NCBI GenBank assembly: GCA_020740775.1
Contig: JAHEWK010000022.1
Location: 558,001 to 622,000 of the forward strand
Source of the DNA: Ilyonectria destructans
Lineage: Eukaryota; Ascomycota; Sordariomycetes; Hypocreales; Nectriaceae
DNA: 64,000 nucleotides
Reading direction: 5' to 3'
The notes below the pieces were generated by a model. It ran no database searches. It had not been told where the DNA came from and saw nothing but the letters and a program-made list of their open reading frames with translations. Below are positions 54,747 to 64,000 of the stretch, piece after piece; the first letter of the stretch is position 1; every line of letters starts with the position of its first letter. Both the position numbers and the translations under genes were made by a program.

Positions 54747-57700
54747 ATGGCTTCTTCTAGCTATAATGAAAGCCTTGATGAATCTCAAGACCCTCTTCAA
54801 GAAGAATATTATTCTGAATTTGAAAATAATACTCAGCCTTTTAATAGGGTTACCTCTTCTATTTTAGAAGAATCTTCTTCTTCTAATTTACCTTCCAATC
54901 CTATTAAATCCCCTTATAATAGGATTAAATATGCCCTAGACCCTCCGAATAAGACTAAAATCTATATTTTTAAAGAGGGTCTTTTTACTAGGGAATTACT
55001 TCCTATTAATCCTGCCATTAATAGGCAGGTTTTAATATCCTGTACAAGGTATGTTTATTTCCTATTTCCTATTTCCTATTTCCTATTGCCTATTGCCTAT
55101 TTCCTATTTCCTATTTCCTATTTCCTATTGCCTATTGCCTATTTCCTATTTCCTATTTCCTATTTCCTATTTCCTATTTCCTATTTCCTATTTCCTATTT
55201 CCTATTGCCTATTTCCTATTTCCTATTTCCTATTTCCTATTTCCTATTTCCTATTTCCTATTTCCTATTTCTATTTCTATTTCTATTTCTATTTCTATTT
55301 TTACTGTTAAAAATACTGATATTCTATTAGCTGTAAATATCAAAATATTGATACTATTAAAGGGTTTAAATCATCTAATTATGCCCGTCACTATCAATAT
55401 AAGCATTCAGCAATTGCTTATAATAAGGAAGCTGAAAAGACTAAAAAAAGAAGTTAGTTATTTATCTATTTCTACTATTTATTTTACTAATATTCCTTAG
55501 AAAGCAATTTAAGCCCAAAAAGCTCTGAACCTTTTAACTTTAATTTAGCTAAAAGAATAAGGCCTAATTCTTTATTTCTTTTACTGAAGAAGAGGCTTTA
55601 AATAAGATCCTTTATTTTCTTCTTGAAAATAATCTATCTTTTAGAGTTATTAACTCTTTATCTTTTCAAGACTTATTATCCTTTGGTTAGTATTTTTTTT
55701 ACTATTAAAATACTAAGCTTAATATACTAATTTACTATATTATAGATCTGGACCAATTATCAATAGGCATAAAATTAAAGAGATTTTAAATAAGACCTTT
55801 AATTCTAGCCTATTAGAATTAAATACCCAGCTAGCAGCTAATATTAAAAGTGAAGGGACTTTTTTCTTAACCTTTGATATTTGGACTGCTAGCAACCAGA
55901 TTTCTTATTAGGGATTATCCTTATTTATATTGATTCAGCTTTTAAATTACATTATAAGCTAATTGGTTAGTATTTTCTATTTCTATATTCTATTTTATAT
56001 ACTAATTAATTAGATATAAGATTTACTAAGCTTAATGAAAGTCATACTGGAATATATCTTTTTAATGAATTTATTAAATTCTAAAGCCTTATTCTAATAT
56101 AGATTTTTAGTCTATTCTTAGGTTAGTATTTCTTTTATTTTTTTTATTTAATAAGCTAATATAAATTACAGTATTACTAGGGATAATGCAGCAAATAATA
56201 ATATATTTATTAAGACCTTTAATATTGCTTATTTAAGTAATCTTAAAGTTACCTTTTTAAATGATATTGGCTGTATTGTATATATAATTAATATTATTGT
56301 GCAGACTACTTTAAAGAACTATCTTTGTAATCCTTCTTTAGAAAATAGGTTATTAAATTATATTGATATATGAAGAGGATAAAGAAATTGAGCCTGAAGG
56401 GCCTTCTTTTAACGGTATATTCATTTCCTATTTCCTATTTCCGATTTCTATTTCTATTTTCTATTTTTATTATTAAAAAATACTAATATTTAATTAGCCC
56501 TTATAAGCTGTATAAGACAGACTATAACTATTTTAAAATATACTAAGGAAGCTAAAAAGCTTCTAGAGGAAGGTATTTTAAAATATTAAAAAGAAGGCAA
56601 ATTAGCCTCTAAAGAATCCTCTATTCCTCTTGATATTTATATTCTTTATTATTAGTATACAAAGAATATATAACTAATTAGTATTATTTATAGATAATAT
56701 AATAAGGTGGAATTCAACCTATTATATACTTAGTTCAGTATTAGAGCTAAAAGATCCTTTATTTTATATTATGAGAAATAACTCTAATACTGAATTTAGA
56801 AGGATTTTTTTCTCTAATTCTGATTGGGCAGGAATAGAGCAATTAACAAGGATTTTGGAGGTTTTTCTTAAGCCTTCTATTAAATTATAAGGCCAGATTT
56901 ATATTACTATTTCTAAAGGTTTATTTATTATATATATATTAGATATATAATAAGCTAGAGGGATTAAATAGTGATTTTCTAAATGGTTAGAATTCTAAAG
57001 TACGTTATTTATTCCATTTTTTAATTTAATACTAATTTTAATTATAGGAAGCCTTTTTTTCTAATTTTTCTATAGCTATATAAAGTGGCTTAGAAAAACT
57101 AGAAAATTATTTTCCTAGGAAAATAACAGCTTCTAATATTAAAAACCTAAAACCCTTGATTTTAGGAATTATTTTGGACCTTAGGCTTAAATTAATTCAC
57201 TTAAAAAAAGGGGGGGGGGTTCATATTTACAAATATCTAATGATGTTATTACTATTTTTAAAAGTGAATATAATAGGTAAGTTATTTCCTTTTTTATTAT
57301 ATATAATATGAATATTTTATAGGCTTAAAAGGGAAAGAGGAGGCTTAAATACTGATTTATCCTTTGATGAATTAAACGAGGATATTTATAGTGCTGAATC
57401 CCCTGAAGCTTCTAATTCAGATTCTGATAAGGAATTCTATATATCTTCTAATGAGACTATAGAGGAATATTCTTCTTATCTTAATGAAGAAGTTGTTTCT
57501 AGAAAGGTAATTATTTTTCTCTATTAGCCTAATTTTCTCTATAAATCTATTTTCCTATATTATTTTACTAATATTCTCTTAGACTAATATAATAGATTAT
57601 TGGAAATCTAATACAGCTAGATTTCCTATATTACGTATATTAGCTAGACGTTATTTAGCAATTCCTGCTACTTCTGCTGCTATAGAAGGGGCTTTTTCTA

Positions 57701-57834
57701 TTAGTAATAATATTATTACTAAAAGTAGAAATAAGCTCGATCCTGAGACTATTAAGCAGTTACTTTTTTTAAAGAGCTGGAAATTTTTAAGTCTTAGTGA
57801 TTTAAATAAGGAATTAGAAGATAATAGTGAATAA
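54747..57834 (+). pseudogene. BED-finger hAT-C transposase, copy 1, decayed with many introns
   Basis: ATG 54747; exon 1 to 55048 encodes a Ser/Asn-rich N-terminus and the first cysteine of a BED finger. Intron 1 (55049-55330) splits the C-x2-C; exon 2 continues CKYQNIDTIKGFKSSNYARH, giving the His ligands HYQYKH. Several later introns start GTTAGTATTT (near 55683, 55966, 56123) and end TAG or CAG. The core is fragmentary (an FDIW-like motif near 55880, a GWNSTYY-like segment near 56705). The C-terminus (57600-57834) encodes RFPILRILARRYLAIPATSA, GAFSISN and QLLFLKSWKFL, the hAT dimerisation domain. Internal stops and a run of ten G at about 57213 break the frame. Confidence 0.75.
55057..55312 (+). 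repeat. 7-bp minisatellite (TATTTCC) in intron 1 of hAT-C copy 1
   Basis: About 30 head-to-tail units of TATTTCC, with TATTGCC variants interspersed, then a switch to 6-bp TATTTC units near 55265. It lies wholly inside the intron that splits the zinc finger. Confidence 0.9.
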
Positions 57835-58429
57835 TTTTAGTTTTATTAATATTAGGTTAATTTAATAATATAAATATGTTATTTATTTAATTTCCTTATT
57901 TACCTTATTTACTATATTTTCTTACTTTATCTTATTTACTGTAATTCCTTAATTTCCTATTAAAAGTATCTATTCTATTTAAATTTTTTAAATTATTAAC
58001 TATATTTATAGTCTTATTCCAGATAAATTATGTTATCTCTATCTTATCTATGTCTTAATCTCTAACTTCTTCTAGATAGTTCTTTTATAATGTATCTTTA
58101 GTATTAGTACTTAAAGACTCTATATCTCTAGATAAATATTTAAATCCTTATCTTAAACTTGATCTATTTTAATTTTAATAGATTACCGACCCTAAGTAGT
58201 ATACTACTATCTGGTTTATTATTACTCTTTATTAAGCTACTAAGGCAGCTTATAATATAAACTCTAATTCCTCTATATATTAACTATATCTTATCTTAAA
58301 CCTATATTAACTCTATCTAAATGACTATTGCTGTCCGGCCTGCTCTGTCTGCTGCCTGTGCTTATAGTCTTCAGGCTATTAGTTATAGTACTAGTTCTTA
58401 GTTTTAAGTTTATATCAGTGCTGACTCAG

Positions 58430-58580
58430 AAATGCCTCGACCGATAGGTAGGGACATCGAGCAGAACACACATACCACAGAGAATAGAGCGAGGAGTTCC
58501 CTCGTTGATCCAATTGACTATTGGCTGAGTCGTGGAATAACCAGGCCGCACAACTGTCTCACCATATATATTTATTTATC
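58430..58580. other. Short GC-balanced relic
   Basis: About 150 bp of ordinary base composition (GCCTCGACCGATAGGTAGGG and onward, then AACCAGGCCGCACAACTGTC) within AT-rich DNA. A 63-codon open frame across it is not convincing. Probably an incompletely mutated repeat. Confidence 0.35.
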
Positions 58581-59204
58581 ATTCTTACTCTTTTTAATTA
58601 GTACTAATTATCCAGAGTATTAATTATATTTAGAGTAGGAACTATATAGATTTAGTTAAGATTAAGCTAATTTCTTCTTTTTATTTTTAAGATAAATCTT
58701 AACTTAATTTTATATTTTAAATCTCTTTTTTTTTAATAATTTAATTTTAACCCAATTTTAATTAGATATTATTTAGTAGTAAAACTTTTATAAGTATATC
58801 TATATAGCTTTTATTTCTCTTTTTAAGTATAATAGTAAATTTATTAATAAATTATAGGGGAGTTCCTATTTTAAATGTATATTAATATTTAATTAGTATA
58901 ATTTTATTCTATATTAGAATTATTTATTCTATATAAACTTTAGAGTTATTAATTATATTTATAGTTTTATTTTAAGTAGATTATCTTATATCTATTGTAT
59001 ATCTTTAGATGAATATTTAAGTTTATACTTTAAATTTAATTTAATTTAATCTTAATAAATTATCAATTTTAAGTAGTATATTACTATTCAGTGTATTATT
59101 ACTTTTAAATTTAGAGTTAATATAAATTTAAAATAAAATACAGTTAATATATAGAGAGAAATTAGAGTTTATATTATAAACTGCTTTAATAGCTTAATTA
59201 AAAG

Positions 59205-59613
59205 CAGGGTTGCGAAATTTAGTATTTTAGTATTTTCTTTAGTACTGATTTAAAGATGTATTATAATTCAGACTTTAATACTATAATATAGAAATCTATC
59301 TTAATATATAGCTCTGATATCCCTTTTTTCCAATACTAAGACTTTTACTTATTTACCATTTTTATATAGCTTATAAATTCAATTAGTACTAAATTAGTAT
59401 TTAATTTTAGTGGAATAATACTAAAAGTGTACTAATTGTAATTTTAATAGCTTATATAAGCAATATAAATAATATTAATAGTGAATAAATAAGGCCATAT
59501 AGTTAATCTATATTATAAATTAAGTTATTTAATTTTAAGATATATATTAAAGCTTATATTACAGTTTAAAAAAGTACTAAAAAAAGTACTAAAATACTAA
59601 TTTCGCAACCCTG
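59205..59613. mobile_element. 409-bp hAT-type MITE
   Basis: Ends are inverted: CAGGGTTGCGAAATTTAGTA at 59205 and, read from the other side at 59613, CAGGGTTGCGAAATTAGTAT, followed by repeated TTAGTACT motifs in both arms (about 45 bp of similarity). There is no coding content. The CAGGG end shows kinship with the neighbouring hAT-C elements. Immediate flanks (ATTAAAAG and ACTCTACT) do not form a target duplication, possibly erased by RIP. Confidence 0.8.
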
Positions 59614-60953
59614 ACTCTACTCAAGAGATTGCTATTCATACTTATAGTTTTTAGGCTATCAAATATAGTTTTAATTTTTAATTTCAAGTTTATATTAGAA
59701 TTATTTCAATCTTTAATATTTATTTTACTATAGCTATATTCTGCTTTTTAATTTTTAATTTACTTAGGAATTCTTGTATTGTATTTTATTTATTTTTATC
59801 TAATAGTATTTTTAATTTTATAGCTATCATAACTGTATTTAATATTTATAAAGTTAAGTTGGCTAAATAATAAGATTATTATAAATTAATCTTTACCTTA
59901 AGCTTTAATTTAATTCTTTTAATTTTAACTCTACTATCTGCAGTTGATAATCTTACTATCTGTAGTTAATAATCTTACTGTTTATAAATAATAATTTTAA
60001 GATAGAAATATTATTTTAAATAATAAGATATAGAAGAAATATCTTTTATTATTAAGCGGCTAACTTTTCTTTTATATTTATCTAATCTTTTTAACTTCTA
60101 TTATAACTATAATTATCTATTAAATCTTATAAAACTATACTAATATAAGTTTAAGACATCTTAATTATCTCTTATGTTAATATAATATTAAAAGTAAAAT
60201 AAAGAGAATTAAATACTTAGTATATCTCGAATTTCTTTAAAACTATAGGCTTTTTAATCTATTAAAGTTCCCTTTAAATAGAGCCTATTCTCTAAGTATT
60301 TAATAAAAGATTATGTTAGCTATCTCTAGCTATAATCTCTTTATTAATAATACTAATAGATTTAATATTTAGAAAATCAGATTATTTATATTTATCTATT
60401 ATCTATCTAAATAAAGAAAGCTACTCTATTAATATTAGCTAAAGTTTTTACAATTAAATAGCTAATTTAAAAATAGTAGAAGTTTATTAATACTATTAGC
60501 AGAAAGATATTTATAAAAGTTAGTCTTACTAAAGTAATATATGAGAGTCTAAAACTAGATATATATATATTATAAAGTATTTACTTAATAAATACTAAAA
60601 TTGCACTTATTAAATAGAGTTATAGATACTATATTATATAATCTTACTCTAGAATAAAGCAATATCCCCTAATATTCTAACTCTTATAATTATTCCCCCC
60701 TCTTTAAAGTTTTATTTTGAGGTATTATTTTTATTACTATAGTAGCTTGAGACTTAGTATATTAGTTTCTATTTATTTTAAAGTATTTCTGCTAGTTGCA
60801 GCTATATTTGGTAGTAGTAGGGTTTATTATTATTATTAGTTTAAGTATTTAGCATGGAGAGGTTAGCTAGTTATTAGACTTTACTTTAGATGTTAATATT
60901 TAGCCTATTTTTTATCACTTTTTAATATTTTTCTTAATACTATTACTAATACT

Positions 60954-61165
60954 CAGGGTTGGTAAATTCGTTAGTAGTTAATCGTTAATTAACTACTAAC
61001 TAATTAGCTTTAGTCAGTGATTTCTATTAACGAATAACGAATTAGTTTTAGTCTTAGTAACGAAAGGTTTTTTAGTAATACCGAATAGTTAGTAATTTTC
61101 TAGCTTAAGACTAAAACTAATTCGTGAATAGTTAATCTATTAATATCTCTAGTAACGAATTCGTT
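60954..61165. repeat. hAT-C terminal sequence, copy 2 (3' end of the minus-strand element)
   Basis: Direct copy of 53421-53660 with the same CAGGGTTGGTAAATTCGTTA start. It lies 240 bp beyond the stop codon of hAT-C copy 2, which fits the element's 3' end. Confidence 0.75.
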
Positions 61166-61405
61166 ACTAGAGTTATTTATTATAATTTATAACTATAAGC
61201 TATTGAGAATATTTAGGCTATTTATGTTCATTTTATAAATTAGGTGAATAAAGTAAATATAGTGAATAAAGTAATTTAATAAATAAAATAAGCATAGTAA
61301 ATAAGACAATTTAGTGAATAATACATATATAGTAAATAAGAAAAACTAAGATATATTACGTAAACTAAATATATAAGAAATAACTCAATACTGATAAAAG
61401 TAAAA

Positions 61406-64000
61406 TTAATTACTATTATCTTCAATTTCCTTATTTAAATTACTAAGATTTAAAAATGTCGAGCTTTTTAATAAAAGTAACTATTTAATAGTCTCAAGAT
61501 CTAGCTTATTTCTAGTCTTAGTAATAATATTATTACTAATAGAAAAAGACTCTTCTATAGCAGCAGAAGTAGCAGAAATTGCTAAATAACACCTAGCCAA
61601 TATACGTAGAATAAGAAATCTAGCTGAATTAGATTTCCAATGGTCTAGTATATTGGTCTATTAAAGTATTAGTAAAGTCAGGAAAAGGTAGATTAATAGA
61701 GAAAATAATTGCCTTTCTAGGAACAACTTCCTCATTAGTATAACAATATTCCTCTATAGTCTCATTAGAATATATATGGAATTCCTTATCAGAATCTGAT
61801 TCAGAGGCCTCAGGAGATTCTGCGCTATAAATGTCCTCATTCAATTCATCAAAGGATAAATTAGAATCAGTATTTAAGCCTCCTCTCTCTCTTTTAAGTC
61901 TATTTAAAATCAGTATTATAAAAGGCTAAGAAAAAAAATAACTTATTATATTCACTTTTAAATATACTAATAGTATCATCAGATATTCGTAAATAGTAAA
62001 ATAATAAGCCCCCTTCTTAAAGTGTATTATTTTAAACCTAGGGTCTAAAATAATACCTAAAAGAAAGGGTTTTAACTTCTTAATATTAGAAGCTATTATT
62101 TGTCTAGGAAAGTATTTTTCCAATTTTTCTAAGCCAGCTTGTATAGCTGTAGAAAGATCAGAGAAAAAGTTTCCCTATAAATAGTTAACATTATAATAAA
62201 AAGTAAATAAAGAATATAAAACTTACCTCAGAGGTCCGGCTACTTCTTAGAAGAAAATCACTATTTAATCCTTCCAGTTTATTATGTATATGATATATAT
62301 ATAATAAACCCTCAGAAATAGTAGTATAAACCCGGCCTTGTAATTTAATAGAAGGCTTAAGAAAAGTCTTAAAAATCTCTTTTAATTGCACTATTTCTAC
62401 CCAATCAGACTTAGAGAAAAAGATCCTTTTAAATTCGTTATTTGAGGTATTCCTCGTAATATAGAATAGCGGGTCTTTTAGCTCTAATACTGAACTGAGC
62501 ATGTAATACTTTGAATTCCACCTTGTTGCATTATCTAAAATAAGGTTAGTTATATTTTCTATAAGATTATAAGAATGATAATTACCAAGAGGAATAGAGG
62601 ATTTTTTAGAGGTTAATTTGCCCTCCTTTTGATACTTTAAAATACTCTCTTCTAGAAGCTTTTTAGCTTCCTGAGTATATTTTATTATAGTTATAATCCG
62701 TCTCATACGGCTTATAAGAGCTATAATAGTTGGTTTTTTTATACTTAAATAGAAATAAGACATAGAAATAGAAAAATAGAAAAATAGAAAAATAGAAAAA
62801 TAGAAAAATAGAAAAATAGAAAAATAGAAAAATAGAAAAATAGAAAAATAGAAAAATAGAAAAATAGAAAAATAGAAAAATAGAAAAATAGAAAAATAGA
62901 AAAATAGAAAAATAGAAAAATAGAAAAATAGAAAAATAGAAAAATAGAAAAATAGAAAAATAGAAAAATAGAAAAATAACATACTATTAAAAGAAGGCTC
63001 TTCAGGCTCAATTTCTTCATCCTCTTCAATAGCATTATTAAAAGATACATTAGTATAATTTAATAACCTATTTTCTAAAGAAGGATTAGAAAGGTAATTC
63101 TTTAAAATAGTCTGCACAATAATATTAATTACATGTGCAATACAGCGAATATCATTTAAAAAGGAAACTTTGAAATTGCTTAAATAAGCATTTTCAAAAG
63201 TCTTAATAAATGTATTATTATTTGCTGTATTGTCCCTAGTAATACCATAATTTTATATTAGCTTATTTGAATTACAAAGGGAAATAATAGATACGAACCT
63301 AAGAATAGACTGAAAATCTATACTAGATCAAGGCTTTAGAACTTTTATAAACTTATTAAATAGATATAATCCAGTATGACTTTCATTAAGATTTGAAAAT
63401 CCTATATATAGTTAGTTATTATTAAATGAAATAAGATATAGAGATTATAAATAAGTATTATCCCTAAATAAGAGACCTGGTTACTAGCAGTCCAAATATC
63501 AAAAGTTAAGAAAAAAGTCCCTTGACTTTTAATATTAGCTACTAGCTGGTTATTTAATTCTAATAGACTAGAATTAAAGGTCCTATTTAAGATCTCTTTA
63601 ATTTTATGTCTATTAATAATTGGCCCAGATCTAGTAAATAATTAGTATACTATATATAAGTAAATAGAAAATTAATAATACCATCCTATTATAAAAAGAT
63701 AATAAGTTCTGAAAAGATAAAGAGTTAATAACTCTAAAAGAGAGGTTATTTTCAATAAGAAAATAAAAAATCTTATTTAAAGCCTCTTCTTCAGTAAAAG
63801 AAAAAGAATTAGACTTTATTCTTTTACCTAGATTAAAGGTAAAAGGTTCGGGGCTTTTTAGGCTTAAATTGCTTTCTAAGGAATATTGGTAAATAGAGTA
63901 ATAAAGAAAAACAGTAAAAATAACTAACTTCTTTTCTTAGTCTTTTCAGCTTTCTTATTATAAGCAACTTTAGGATGCTTATATTGATAGTGGCGGGCGT
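61406..64000 (-). pseudogene. hAT-C transposase copy 2, decayed, truncated by window edge
   Basis: Inverted relative to copy 1. From the right edge: HYQYKHPKVAYNKKAEKTKK (BED finger, beyond 63900); introns as in copy 1; NATRWNSKYYMLSSVLELKD (about 62540), the hAT core TRWNS motif; and a C-terminus with RNKLDLETIK then a stop (CAG-to-TAG type) and LLLLKSSTFLNLSNLNKEIE, ending at 61406. Two longer open frames (63117-62191 and 62123-61926) are parts of this gene. The left end of the element is at 60954. Confidence 0.75.
62765..62976 (-). repeat. 8-bp minisatellite (CTATTTTT) in an intron of hAT-C copy 2
   Basis: About 26 units of CTATTTTT on the minus strand, within an intron (GTATGTTATTTTTC...TATAG) homologous to the short intron of copy 1 near 56415-56505. 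It keeps an open frame with a 24-bp period (FSIFLFFY repeats), which is a by-product and not a protein domain. Confidence 0.9.

Larger units (their letters stand above)
54407..57834 (+). mobile_element. hAT-C element copy 1 (left end and transposase; right end not found)
   Basis: A CAGGGTTGG end with TTCGTAACTAATTCG motifs at 54407 lies 340 bp before a decayed transposase gene. No matching right end is seen after 57834. Confidence 0.6.
48790..64000. other. RIP-type AT-rich repeat region
   Basis: Apart from a few islands, the sequence is overwhelmingly A and T with no long open frames, dense TA/TAG/TAA and near absence of CpG. This is the state left by repeat-induced point mutation of transposons in Pezizomycotina. 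Recognisable contents are listed separately. A small GC-rich relic lies at about 49141-49192. No host gene is seen. Confidence 0.9.

Noticed and set aside
55057..55312. CRISPR-like array
   Set aside because: Units are 7 bp with no spacers, in a eukaryotic intron.
55051..55500. Apparent FPISYFL-repeat protein
   Set aside because: It is a reading of the TATTTCC minisatellite inside intron 1 of hAT-C copy 1.
62745..63050. Apparent repetitive membrane protein
   Set aside because: It is a frame-shifted reading of an intronic 8-bp repeat.

Overview
The window looks like repeat-rich accessory DNA from a filamentous ascomycete (Pezizomycotina). Evidence: short introns of 45-70 nt with GTAAGT-like donors and CTAAC/CTGAC branch sites; fungal gene families (NACHT-domain NLR, MYND-finger protein, short secreted tyrosinase, Asp f 4-like secreted protein, a possible Whi5/Nrm1-like regulator, DUF3716-like protein); fungal transposons (Helitron, several hAT families, a Tad1-type LINE remnant); and a sharp split into GC-balanced sequence (1-48.7 kb) and extremely AT-rich sequence (48.8-64 kb) with the C-to-T/G-to-A signature of repeat-induced point mutation (RIP).

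Layout. 0-1.35 kb: 3' part of a minus-strand NLR (NACHT ATPase) running off the left edge. 2-10.1 kb: a Helitron, with a frameshifted but nearly full-length Rep/PIF1 helicase gene on the minus strand and, divergently, an intact two-exon gene for a small OB-fold-like protein. 10.2-10.9 kb: a MYND zinc-finger gene. 11.4-15.1 kb: a nested pair, a 3.4-kb hAT element with AATCGATCGA-rich ends inserted inside the dimerisation-domain region of an older hAT transposase. 15.5-16.9 kb: a five-exon tyrosinase that appears to lack one base in its signal peptide. 17-20.5 kb: GC-rich short repeats, a hypothetical gene and a broken paralogue. 20.7-26.6 kb: a second, better preserved Helitron helicase gene (one intron, one frameshift). 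27-27.5 kb: a conserved fungal hypothetical gene.

27.8-32.8 kb is the most unusual unit: a roughly 4.95-kb element bounded by 35-bp inverted repeats. It carries an integrase-type DDE protein with an N-terminal helix-turn-helix, a 378-aa protein of unknown function, and a lysine/cysteine-rich DUF3716-like protein, and it is sprinkled with GTACG/CGTAC motifs. 33-44 kb is mainly debris: LINE RNase H, a protein-kinase fragment, foldback/MITE-like palindromes, three copies of a dispersed repeat and a truncated hAT copy, with a probable functional gene (Whi5/Nrm1-like candidate) at 40.6-41.6 kb. 44-48.1 kb holds a C2H2-finger fragment, a small possibly myristoylated protein and an Asp f 4-like gene.

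48.8-64 kb is RIP-degraded repeat DNA. A 1-kb GC-rich island (52.2-53.2 kb) appears to be an unmutated version of sequence whose RIP-mutated copy lies 1 kb away. Two divergent copies of a BED-finger hAT transposase lie in opposite orientations; each has a simple-repeat expansion inside a different intron. A 409-bp hAT-type MITE sits between them. No rRNA, tRNA or CRISPR was recognised. Function calls rest on motifs read by eye, without any database search.
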